Assembly (NCBI RefSeq): GCF_018320785.1
Contig: NC_054867.1
Location: forward strand, 31,685,855 to 31,749,854
Direction of reading: 5' to 3'
Source of the DNA: Cheilinus undulatus
Taxonomy: Eukaryota; Chordata; Actinopteri; Labriformes; Labridae
DNA: 64,000 nt
A program made the position numbers and the translations under genes. The notes below the pieces were generated by a model. The model saw only the letters and a list, made by a program, of their open reading frames with translations. It had not been told where the DNA came from and made no database searches. Every line of letters starts with the position of its first letter. Position 1 is the first letter of the stretch. Below, piece by piece: positions 31,501 through 39,430 of the stretch.

Positions 31501-33608
31501 CCAAGATTTGATTCTAAGAGTGTGTGACAGTACATCACAGCTTACATGGGTTGAGTGGACATCCATGGAGGAGTCCACGTGGCACAGACTGAGCATCTCG
31601 CTCTCCTTTAGGAAGCCGGCCTCCACCCACATGGAGTACAGGGCTGGAGCGGCATGGCCCTGTGGAGGGCAGAAAAAATGCAATATATTTGCTGATAAAT
31701 GCTTGAGTGATTAACTTGAAAGGTTTGAATTCTGGAGGGCAAAAGAAAAAAAAAACAAAAGAATCAAAAGCCTCAAAAATCTTTTAACCCCCCCCACCTT
31801 GGACAAGACAAAGCGGTCATTGTTGAAATTCCTCGGGTCGTCATAGCGGTACCTCATGGTGTGGAAGAAAAGCACCGACATGATCTCTGCCACACTGCAG
31901 CATGATGTCGGGTGTCTGCAAAATAGAGAAGACAATGCTTTAACACGTGCATACTTAAATACCTAAAAATTGACTGTAAGACATTTTGAGTGGAGTGAAT
32001 TGAACAAATGCAGGATTTTTTTTTTCTAGTTTCAAGACCCACAGTGGAGGTGTATGTACTAACCTGTAGAATCAGAAATTATTTAAAATATGTTCAAATA
32101 TCAGCTGAAGATGTTGAAATCCAAAGAATTTCAAACAGTTAACCAGAAGCTGTATTGAGGATGGATGAAAACAGGCTACTTGATACCAGTACTATTTAAA
32201 CTGCAGATAGAGGCAGTCACAGAACCTCATAGACATCATGCTGTGTGCTGCAAACAAAGGGCCATCGATTGTCTTACAAAAGAATAATGTTTTCTTTTAA
32301 TCTGTTTTTGCTTCTGTTTTTGCTGTATGAATATAACTGCTCAAATGCAACCATGACCCCCCATTTTAAACACCAACAACAAACAGTGGAAACTAAGGAC
32401 ATTTTTTCTGCTCTCATACTGATCAGTGGGGATTGGCTTTTGTCCTAAGGTAGCAGTGTTATTTTACTTCATATAAAAATCAAAATGAGAGAAAAAATAG
32501 GTCATTTGGTGTTTTATAACACTCAGAAGACAGAATATTTGGGGTTACGTAACCTTTGATTTAAAATGGGTTCAGTCCACAGCTTCTTTGTTCTCAGTAA
32601 GCTCAGTTAAACTCTATATCTGTGAGTTTTGGAAAATAAGAACAAGGCAAGATGCTCTGTTTAGAAAATAAAATTGCAACTGTGGTGGGAACGAAAATGT
32701 ATGATTCAGCTTATCATTTAACAGGCATTTCTTTTAGCATTCTATGATTTGATGTCACATATACAGGATTGGAAAAAAACGTTTTTTAAAAAAATCTAAG
32801 AAAAGGTTTAAAAACGAGTATTTAAGGTCACTGAAACTTTATTTTCATGCAGCAAAATTGAATCACGCAAGGCTGCAGTATGCGCACGAGCAAGCACTGC
32901 ACATGGTGGTCAAATCAGTACAGCACAAGAGGATATAGTCTTTCAAAAAACAAAAATAGATTAAAATCTTTATCTTGCAAAGACAAGAAGATGACAGATA
33001 ACTTTAGGGCACTTAAGACTTTTATTCCAGTTTTAATTGAAGTGTCTTGTAGTCAAAGTGAGCTCATTGATAGAATAACATTTGATTTAAATTTCTGCAA
33101 CATGTTTTCCATTTCATAAACTTCTAATGTGTAAAAAACCAACATAAAGCATGTTATGTAATGTAGATACCCTTATTTTATTCATTTCAGTAGTGAAATT
33201 CCAACCCAGCCAATTAAAAAAGAAGTGTGGATGTTGAAATTAATCAGTCAGTCGACCACAGGAGAAGAACAAAGGCAGGACATGCTGTTCCTTTGGCCCT
33301 TCACTTGCACACATTCACTCTGCATGTCTGCCTAAGCGTGCATGTATGAAGCTGAGAAGGTGTGACCACTGATGTTCTTCACTGCATGCTGCAAAAATAT
33401 CAAGTTTGCATGGTTTCTGCTGACATTCCTTGGTATGTGTCCATTTCATCTTGCATGCACAATGTTAAAATTGATTTCTGGGACACATTTAGAGAACTCA
33501 CCCGCTGCCTGCTGCAGTTGTTGCTTTGATGGAGTGGATTCGAAGGCGGTTGGCGATGTTCCTCAGCGCCTGCACTGTCTGCTGGTCAGGTTTGTGGTAA
33601 TCCTCCAT
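18151..33608 (-). CDS. tkt: Transketolase paralogue with altered active site (14 exons, 628 aa)
   Basis: Transketolase is the cytosolic, thiamine-diphosphate-dependent homodimer of the pentose phosphate pathway that moves two-carbon units between sugar phosphates. The exons listed below join in frame to 1,887 nt (628 codons plus stop; human TKT has 623 aa) and follow the human sequence end to end. Retained (human numbering): H37, H77, H110, the GDGE metal/diphosphate motif with D155, E160 and E165, N185, H258, R318, H416 and R474. Changed: E366 to Gln, S345 to Leu, F389 to Leu, D424 to Glu, Q428 to Leu, and Gly-His-Pro at 109-111 to Val-His-Ser. The frame has no stop or shift, so the gene is under some constraint, but the catalytic Glu that activates the cofactor is gone. 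Teleosts have more than one tkt copy; I cannot say which this is. It may be a pseudo-enzyme. Confidence 0.93.
18950..20350. mobile_element. Fold-back element containing an inserted repeat (transketolase intron 13)
   Basis: The left arm (about 18,950-19,335) contains CAGAAGCCCTAAAAGGCC. The right arm (about 20,015-20,350) contains its complement GGCCTTTTAGGGCTTCTG. Matching ATATGTGAATA and AATTTTGAAA-type segments lie in each arm. The middle is occupied by the CCTCCGCC repeat. A one-armed relative lies at 49,320-49,510. The outer ends are approximate. Confidence 0.55.
19340..20012 (+). repeat. Dispersed 'CCTCCGCC' repeat, second copy with internal duplication
   Basis: Same family as 12,558-12,824 but on the opposite strand. 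The 3' part of the unit (AGGAATTTTTTTAAGGATTC to GGTGGAGGTCTGC) occurs twice, at about 19,514-19,569 and 19,930-19,991. About 360 bp of other sequence lies between them, so this copy holds an insertion or partial tandem duplication. Confidence 0.6.
20916..21060 (-). mobile_element. Diverged SINE tail copy
   Basis: Read on the minus strand it has a TGGCACCTGTCCGTCATGTC-like block, a C/T-rich stretch and AATAAAGG before an A-run. This is the same order as in the SINE at 29,150-29,326. It is strongly diverged and lies in transketolase intron 13. Confidence 0.5.
21682..21804 (-). CDS. tkt: Transketolase coding exon 13
   Basis: Residues 527-566 with split codons at both ends. Contains Asp-Pro-Phe-Thr-Ile-Lys-Pro-Leu-Asp and Val-Glu-Asp-His-Tyr-Tyr-Glu-Gly, hallmarks of the transketolase C-terminal domain. 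Confidence 0.94.
22485..22511 (+). repeat. Poly-T tract, 27 bases
   Basis: An uninterrupted T run beside AAAGCTCCTATATG, probably the tail of a retroposed or MITE repeat. A similar T-rich tract lies at 25,406-25,426. Confidence 0.85.
22873..22966 (-). CDS. tkt: Transketolase coding exon 12
   Basis: Residues 495-525 plus one base. Start of the C-terminal domain, with [12 protein letters not shown] as in human TKT. Confidence 0.93.
23088..23171 (-). CDS. tkt: Transketolase coding exon 11
   Basis: Residues 467-494. Includes Ile-Arg-Thr-Ser-Arg (phosphate-binding Arg, human R474) and Asn-Glu-Asp-Phe. Both splice borders are canonical. Confidence 0.94.
23600..24125. repeat. Composite repeat: degenerate GTGGCAAAA array plus unique tail, copy 1
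   Basis: The array part (about 23,640-23,960) is built from diverged units around AGTGGCAAAAATGG. It is followed by a tail that includes CACTTTTCAG, CCAAAATGA, GTTAGCCAGGACGCTAGCA and a final GCAGGCCTG near 24,160. The same order recurs at 45,120-45,785. The tail reaches close to transketolase exon 10. Confidence 0.65.
24190..24320 (-). CDS. tkt: Transketolase coding exon 10
   Basis: Residues 424-466. Reads Gly-Glu-Glu425-Gly-Pro-Ser-Leu429, against human Gly-Glu-Asp424-Gly-Pro-Ser-Gln428. The rest (Leu-Glu-Asp-Leu-Ala-Met-Phe-Arg) is standard. The exon end lies about 65 bp from a repeat that ends near 24,120. Confidence 0.94.
24731..24887 (-). CDS. tkt: Transketolase coding exon 9
   Basis: Residues 371-422. 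The cofactor-ring pocket reads Ser-Thr-Leu390-Ala-Ser-Phe-Phe where human has Ser-Thr-Phe389-Ala-Ala-Phe-Phe. Gly-Ser-His417-Cys-Gly (human H416) is kept. Confidence 0.94.
26304..26468 (-). CDS. tkt: Transketolase coding exon 8 (catalytic Glu replaced by Gln)
   Basis: Residues 316-370. Thr-Arg319-Lys-Ala-Tyr-Gly carries the phosphate-binding Arg (human R318). Leu346 (codon 26378-26376) stands where human has Ser345. Gln367 (codon CAG, 26315-26313) stands in Tyr-Ile-Ala-Gln-Gln-Asn-Met, where active transketolases have the catalytic Glu (human E366). Confidence 0.95.
26585..26781 (-). CDS. tkt: Transketolase coding exon 7
   Basis: Residues 251-315 (phase 1 entry). Trp-His258 is kept. The linker between the two catalytic domains is variable, with several Pro. 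A second AG six bases downstream (CTGCAG) could give a variant two residues shorter; the upstream acceptor matches the human length. Confidence 0.92.
26889..27007 (-). CDS. tkt: Transketolase coding exon 6
   Basis: Residues 211-249. [10 protein letters not shown]ough [10 protein letters not shown]. Closely matches human TKT. Confidence 0.95.
27652..29012. mobile_element. Non-autonomous TIR element, family A copy 2
   Basis: The left end reads TTTAAAGACCCAGTAAAGTG and the right end, in reverse complement, CTTAAAGACCCTGTAAAGTG, a clear inverted pair. It is about 1.36 kb long, non-coding, and lies in transketolase intron 5. It shares termini and interior blocks with 8,795-10,002. Confidence 0.7.
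29150..29326 (+). mobile_element. tRNA-derived SINE with exact 18-bp target duplication
   Basis: The 5' part reads like a tRNA gene, with a box A-like GTAGTCGAGTGGTTAAGG and a box B GGTTCGAATC, followed by a C/T-rich body and an AATAAAGGCAAAAAGG tail. It is flanked by a perfect direct repeat of 18 bases (AAGAAAGTACCAACTTTA) at 29132-29149 and 29327-29344. The target-site duplication without decay suggests a fairly recent insertion. It lies in transketolase intron 5. It is a retroposon and not a working tRNA gene. Confidence 0.9.
29490..29735 (+). repeat. Copy of the ~210-bp satellite-like unit
   Basis: Contains GGGTTTAGTTGTACTG twice (about 29,498 and 29,701), CCTGCTCTGGCATGAG and GCCATTAGCTTGG. 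These are the landmarks of the tandem array at 37,050-37,870. It lies in transketolase intron 5. Confidence 0.6.
30035..30165 (+). mobile_element. 5'-truncated SINE of the same family
   Basis: Matches the body and tail of the SINE at 29,150-29,326 (CCCGCATGTTTCTTCCCC, CTGTTTCTGACTCTATCC, AAAATAAAGGCA) but lacks the tRNA-like head. Confidence 0.7.
30354..30545 (-). CDS. tkt: Transketolase coding exon 5 (cofactor-binding motif)
   Basis: Residues 147-209. Holds the thiamine-diphosphate/metal motif Gly154-Asp155-Gly-Glu through Asn-Arg-Leu-Gly-Gln-Ser-Asp. Glu160 and Glu165, which in human TKT form the proton relay between the two active sites, are both present. Confidence 0.96.
31329..31426 (-). 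CDS. tkt: Transketolase coding exon 4
   Basis: Residues 114-145 plus two bases. Includes the conserved [10 protein letters not shown] loop and Gly-Met-Ala-Tyr-Thr-Gly-Lys-Tyr. Confidence 0.95.
31546..31659 (-). CDS. tkt: Transketolase coding exon 3
   Basis: Residues 76-113. Contains Gly76-His77-Ala-Ala-Pro. The substrate-side His110 is kept, but its neighbours read Val109-His-Ser111 instead of the usual Gly-His-Pro. Confidence 0.95.
31798..31915 (-). CDS. tkt: Transketolase coding exon 2
   Basis: Residues 37-75. Opens with His37-Pro-Thr-Ser-Cys-Cys (active-site loop) and ends Arg-Phe-Val-Leu-Ser-Lys. The donor AAG|GTGGGG is followed by a C-run on the plus strand. Confidence 0.95.
33502..33608 (-). 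CDS. tkt: Transketolase coding exon 1
   Basis: Encodes residues 1-35 plus two bases of Gly36, starting [10 protein letters not shown] as in vertebrate TKT. That match fixes the start at 33608. It ends inside the Ala-Gly-Ser-Gly-His motif at the donor GCGG|GTGAGT. Confidence 0.93.
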
Positions 33609-34100
33609 GAAGGCAAAATATCAAGTTCTTCAGCACCAAGAAAAGTGGACCAACTAATATCCTCAGTTGAGTTTGTGTGTTTTAAAAAATATGTGTGTGT
33701 AGGTTTGCTGGAGAGCAGCACCTGTGTGTATGTGAGTGTGTGTGTGTGAGTGACAGAGCTACAGAGAAAGAGAGAGAGCGTGTGGGGGGGGGAGCTGGAT
33801 TTATCCTGTCAGGCATGCAGACACATAGATGCACAAGGACACACACTGCACGCACATACACACACATTTATACACACATAGAGGAGGAGAGGAGGGGGGA
33901 CCCGATGACGCGGGCTGGGTGTTGGTGCTAAAATCAAACGGCCCGCTTTTGATTGGCTACTGTGTGGCTGGGATGCTGGAGGTGTGTCACATATGGAGGC
34001 ATGCATACATGTGTGTATATACAGTGTATGTGTGTGCGTGTCTATAGGGAGGGGCTGGAGAATTGGGTGAAGGGGGTGGGGGGGCATCTGAAACATCTCG
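33609..34100 (-). promoter_or_regulatory. Upstream region of the transketolase gene
   Basis: Sequence 5' of the transketolase start. It is dominated by (TG)n/(CA)n and GA-rich simple repeats (about 33,690-33,870 and 33,990-34,050) and by G runs. An inverted CCAAT box (ATTGG on the plus strand, 33952-33956) is the only promoter-like motif I would name. The transcription start was not determined. Confidence 0.35.
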
Positions 34101-35140
34101 CCCTAATTCACATTGTCTTTACTGTCCATATGAATAACTCACATCCTGATGGCTGATTATTCTTTGTTATTTACTCACATAGAACAGCTCAATGGAAATG
34201 CTTGAAGGGGGTTTTTGATTAAAAATGACTTATGAGAGACAAATGTAGGATTAACAATAAAGACAGAAAAGGAAAAAAAAGAATGAAGTATTTTTATATG
34301 AATAAATGATTTTCTATTAAATATAAAAAAAACATAATTTGATTTAGTTTAGTATCCATATACCCAAATTAATACTCTATCCCCAATAATATTCATTAGA
34401 GCTGGGAAATGATTGACTTTCAAAGACTGAAATTATTTTCAGAATTTTATTAACTCATTATTCATCTTTCCTTGTTTTCACATTTTTTCAAATCCACTAT
34501 TTGCATTTAACAGATTTTTTTGTCATTTATACCGTCTCAGATGAATAGTCATTGAATTCCTGTTTGGATACAGACCTGCTTTTATTTTGAAAGAAACAGA
34601 AGGAAAACAGATTGAAGATTAGGCTACTCAGAGAACAGACAGCAATGTGTACAAATGAATGACACTGTGCACTGAGAAAAATAAATCTGAAATAAAGTAA
34701 ATCTAACTTAATTTAGTCTGATATCAACAGTAAAAATCAGTGTTTCTAGATTAAAATAAATACACCTAGTTTTAAAGTCAGTTATTTTATGTTAAAATAC
34801 AAGATATTGTGAATTTTATCCAGAACAAGAATCCTCCTACATCCACATCCACATAACAGAACCTGATCTTGACATCTTTATTCAGTTCCATGCTGTATTT
34901 CTAAAACACAAAATACTACATTACCCATGATGAATCAATGACCCCTGTGTGGCATTGTGGGAGTTTTCGTATGATGCCCTTGAGGAGTGTTTAAACGTGT
35001 TTACAGGTGTTTAAATGAGGGTTTGGCTTAAACTGTATGTCACTTTTAGGCAACTACAAATTTTAGCGTTCTTTGTTTACCTGTGAGACTAAGGAATTGT
35101 AAAATGTGCATTCAAATGCATCCTTTACTAGAATTGTACA
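34101..35140. other. Intergenic, AT-rich, no gene seen
   Basis: No coding or structured feature was recognised. A block at about 34,905-35,000 (ACTACATTACCCATGATG and neighbours) looks like common repeat sequence but could not be assigned. Confidence 0.35.
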
Positions 35141-35149
35141 AAAAAAAAG

Positions 35150-36008
35150 TGCCTTATGAATTTGGGAGGGAAACAAATTAACAAATTCCACCGCTTTTCC
35201 GACTGAAGACCATGGCTAGTTGTGAACTGTTCCAGTGAGAGCTTAAGGCCGCGGCCTGATAAAGCCAACAGAACCGCATCATCTGCAAAATGCAGAGACC
35301 CAATCCTGACGCCACCAAACCGGACCACCTCAGCGCCCTGGCTGCGCCTAGAAATTCTGTCCATAAAAGTTATGAACAGAATCAGTGATAAAGGGCAGCC
35401 CCGGTGAGGTCCAGAAGAGACCGGAAACAAGTGTGACTTACTTCAGGCAATGCGGACTAAGGTCTGACACCAGTCGTACAGGGACCGAACAGCCCTTATC
35501 AGGGGGTGCAGTAACGGAAGTCGTTCTCCATGGCCTCTCCGAGTTTTTGCCTTGGCAACCCTGAAACCGCATACTCCTTGGCCTGCAGGTACCTGTCAGC
35601 TGCCTCTGGAGTCCCACAGGCCAAAAAGGCCCGTTAAGACACCTTCTTCAGCTTGATGGCATCCCTCATCACCGGTGTCCACCAGCAGGTTTGGGGGTTA
35701 CTGCCATGACAGGCACAGACCACCTTACGGCCACAGCTCTTGTCAGCCGCCTCAACAATAGAGGTAAGGCACATGGCCCACTCAGACTCAGTGTTCCCCG
35801 CCTCCCCCGGAACATGTTTGAAGCTCTGTCGGAGGTGAGAGTTGAAGCACCTTCTGACAAGGGACTCCACCAGACGTTCCCAGCAGACCCTCACAACACG
35901 TTTGTGCCTGCCAGGTCTGATGGGCATCCTCCAACTCACCACCAGGTGGTGATCAGTTGACAGCTCTGCCCCTCTCTTCACCCGGGTGTCCAGGACATGT
36001 GGCCGCAA
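35150..36008 (-). mobile_element. Non-LTR retrotransposon fragment (endonuclease end and reverse transcriptase)
   Basis: Minus-strand reading gives, in 5' to 3' order, an endonuclease end with Ser-Thr-Asp-His-His-Leu-Val (36,008-35,634). A reverse-transcriptase part (35,430-35,150) follows, with Cys-Pro-Leu-Ser-Leu-Ile-Leu-Phe and the catalytic box Phe-Ala-Asp-Asp-Ala-Val-Leu-Leu. The two parts are in different frames and the segment between them is shortened, so it is a dead fragment. Confidence 0.8.
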
Positions 36009-36022
36009 GTCCGATGAGATGA

Positions 36023-36190
36023 TTACAAGTGGAGGAGTTTAAGTATCTCACGGTCTTGTTCACGAGTGAGGGAAGAATTGAGCGGGAGATCAACAGGCGG
36101 ATCGGTGCAGCATCGGCAGTGATGCAGTCCCTGCATCGGTCTGTCGAGGTGAAGCTGAGTCAAGCTGGAGAGACTGATTTTCCAAGTAAG
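36023..36190 (+). mobile_element. Inverted reverse-transcriptase C-terminal fragment
   Basis: Plus-strand reading gives Glu-Glu-Phe-Lys-Tyr-Leu, Leu-Phe-Thr-Ser-Glu-Gly-Arg and Arg-Arg-Ile-Gly-Ala-Ala-Ser-Ala-Val-Met-Gln. This is the part that normally follows the Phe-Ala-Asp-Asp region in this retrotransposon type. It lies next to 35,150-36,008 but in the opposite orientation, so the element was rearranged or inverted. Confidence 0.7.
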
Positions 36191-36401
36191 GTTTACTTGA
36201 AATGTCATGTATTTAAAAAAAAAAATGCTATTTAAACTGAGACTTGTTTTGTTTACTTGTTTGTTTGTTTTAAGTAAATATTACTTAGATTTTTTTGTTC
36301 TTGAACAAAAACAAAACAGTAGTTCACACAAAGATGAATCTGGCTAACCATAAAAAATTATGCAAAAGTTGCCTAGGTTTTTCTAAGTATTGTAGATCTG
36401 G

Positions 36402-36900
36402 TAGGGGTGGAAATCACTAGTTACCCCACGATACGATATTATCACGACACTTGGGTCACAATTAAATATTATTGCGATTTTCAACATTTTGCAATATCGT
36501 AAGTAATGCGATACCATATATTGCAATATATTGCAATCTAGACCATTTTTCCAACTGTTTAGCTGATTTAGAATCAGTCTTGCCCTCATGTTTGTCTTAT
36601 TATATTTTCATGTAGCACTTCTTGGAAACCCCATGTCTCATGTTCATGCCCTGCTTGCATTCCTAACGTCCTTCCCTTGGTGCTGTCATGTTTGTTGTAC
36701 TAATTTTCTCCTGTTCTATGACCGTCACCTCTGCCGACCTCACTGGACAAACAATTGTCCAAGCAATAATTTTATTTTTTCCATTATCACAGACTTGAGT
36801 TCATATTAGTAATTCATCTGAAAAAAATCAATACTTGGTGGACAAGACGATACAATATATCACCAGACAAAATATCGCAGTACTGTGCTGTATCGATTTT
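36402..36900. mobile_element. Probable non-autonomous element with ATACGATA-rich ends
   Basis: Begins TAGGGGTGGAAATCACTAG and CACGATACGATATTATCACG, and closes with GACGATACAATATATCACC and GTGCTGTATCGATT. This is a common layout for short fish DNA transposons. The exact right border and target duplication were not found. Confidence 0.45.
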
Positions 36901-37049
36901 TTCTCTGATGGCTCTGTTTGTGTTGGACTGACTGAGAAAATGGTGCTAATTTCAGAGTCATACCATACAGAGTTGGGTCTGCTTGTTCTAAAAGCTGTCA
37001 GCAATGGCTGCCTCCACTGTGGTGAACAGAGCCATACATACAGAGTCGC

Positions 37050-37870
37050 ACTATGGGTGGGGTTTAGTTGTACTGAAAGCCCTCAAATGGCTGCCTCCAC
37101 TGCTAGAAATACCTCAAATATAGCATTGCATCCTTTTTACTAGAACTGGACCAGGTCTCTGTATGACATAAAGAATAAAAACAACCCTAAAAACATTTCA
37201 TGCAGGGAAAGATTTTTTCACTTTTCTTCTGACCTGCTTCGGCATGAGCATGTGATAGTTAAGAGGAGATGGGTTACTTGTGTAAATGCTTGCATACAAT
37301 GGCTACTAGTGGAGCGATTAGCTCAGAATTAGCCACAGGTGCACTTTTGTCAAAACTGGACATTTCTTCATAAAAACAAGCACAGAGAGCAACACTGACA
37401 TCTTTCCGTGACAGAAAAGGTGTTTTTGCTCTCCTGCCAACCTGCTTTAGCATGAGTATCTAAGAGTTAACAGGGGAAGGGTTACTTGTTGTGTGAGTGC
37501 TTGTATTCAAGGCTTGCTAGTGGAACGACTGGCTCAAATTAGCAACAGTGGCACTTTTGGCAGAAATGGGCAGCATTTCTTTATCAAAGCAAGTGCAGAG
37601 AGCATCAAAGCTTTCTGTGACAAAAAAAAATGTTTTTGCTTTACTCCTGGTCTGTTTTTAGTATGGGTTTCTGATCATTACGGTCGGCTTGGCCGGTATA
37701 TCCAGGGCCTGCTGCCGCATTAGCTGTTAGCTTGGATGTCACCGTAGGAACGCCAGTTTACTTGGAACTGGACCACATTTCTTGTTAAAACCAGAGCAGA
37801 GAGACACACCGAAAGCTTGTCTTAGCAGAGGAGAGGTTTTGTGCATCTCCTGTCGTGATCCGCACAGAAG
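37050..37870 (+). repeat. Tandem array, ~210-bp unit, about four copies
   Basis: Successive units share CTGACCTGCTTCGGCATGAG (about 37,230), CCAACCTGCTTTAGCATGAG (about 37,438) and a third diverged copy near 37,650. They also share AAAGCAAGTGCAGAGAGCA-like segments. Spacing between equivalents is close to 210 bp. The units are diverged. A detached part occurs at 29,490-29,735 and a fragment of family A follows at 37,955. Confidence 0.65.
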
Positions 37871-38939
37871 AGCACAAACAAAAGGGAGGATATTTTCTCC
37901 TCATCGCTCTGCTAACAGCATTAGCACTGTGGCCAACTAGATGTGTCTGTGTAGGGGCCACTGTGTTGTGAACCCCCAGGCTAATTTTCAGTCATGAAAA
38001 ACATCTCTTAGTTTAAAAGAATAGGCTTCAAAATCATGAAAAATGAGGTGGTAAAATCAGCACTAGGATGGTGTAGGCGTGTCCCACACCAATTCACTTT
38101 TTGTGAGCCATTTTAAGGCTATTTTTGAAGCTAATGACTATCTCTGTTGTTTTTTCTTTGCGTTTCTAGAAGCTGGTCGCTTCATTTGAAGAATATTTTT
38201 TACAAGCAGTTTTCTTCTCCCTGTGCTTCTTAAGTCACTGATTAATACATGGCTATTGACTTCGTTAAAAATTTACATACTATGTAAAATGTTTGGAATT
38301 TATGTTATGACTTAATATAACCACAAATACTACTAATACTAGATGAACTTAACCACAGAAAAAATGAACTTGTCATGGATTGAAAAGGAAACAAGGGGGC
38401 CGTAGAAAGGTAAATGTTTTATAACACAAGGTACAGATGATTTGTGACTAGTCCCTTGAGCTTTGAACCCTGAGCTATTTCTGACCATTTTGTCTCTCCT
38501 GGACTTATTGTCTCCAAAAGCTTCTAAAACATAAAGCCTGCAGAGCACTCTCAAGCTCTGAACATCCTTTGTTTCAGGACAACCTGGGCTTTAAGAATAT
38601 GTATGCTGCAGTAATTTCACTTGAATAAAAAAATACATGAGACTATGTAACAGCCCCTACTTCCTTTTCTTCTTCAGTGGTAATGTCTGTCTATTCTTCT
38701 ATTTAGGGTGAAATAAGTGATTGCATCAGTACTTCAATATTTTTATCCCAAAGCACACCTTTGTGACCCACTGAAGCTTTTTGGGCACAACACTCCTATA
38801 AAGTTTGTCTATTGTGTGCAGCTCTCTCTTGTTTTGTGTTTGAGTACGAAGATGAGTCACCAGCATCTCCACTCTCAGCTGAATGGAGCATCATTCTCAT
38901 CCTGACTAGGGGTGGAGCTGTGAAGGAGCTGTGAGAGGG

Positions 38940-39430
38940 GCCGCCAGCATTAGCTTATTCTATTAATTTGTGTTCATATTAGTTCTCTCCACATTCACAC
39001 ACTGCCGACAGAGGGAGCTTTAGAGGGAATGTGATTAGCATAAGATAATTACATTCATACCCTTTCACACTTATTCACTCTCAATCACACACTGATGGCT
39101 GAGGGGGCTATGGCGGGATTCCACCAGTATTAACACTTACTGAATTCATACATATTCATTACCTTTCACTCCACACATTCACACATTGATAACGATGGGG
39201 GAACAGAAAGAGATTATTTATGCATTCATTCCTCATTCAAACACTGAAGCTAGAGGGAGCTATGGCAAAAGGCAATCATTTTAGGCTAAAGCCATTCACA
39301 CACATCAAAACCAATTCACTTGGGATTCACACATTGATGGCAGACAGGCCTATGGCAACATCAGCTTATTCTATTCATACCCAATTATGATAGAGGGGGC
39401 AATGGAGAGAGGGCATCAGTATCAGATGAT
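38940..39430 (+). repeat. Tandem array, ~90-bp unit, about five or six diverged copies
   Basis: The recurrent core is CACACACTGATGGC(A/T)GAGGG followed by GCTATGGC and a TTCATA/TTCACAC stretch. It is visible near 38,997, 39,088, 39,180, 39,240, 39,332 and 39,385. Non-coding. Confidence 0.6.
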
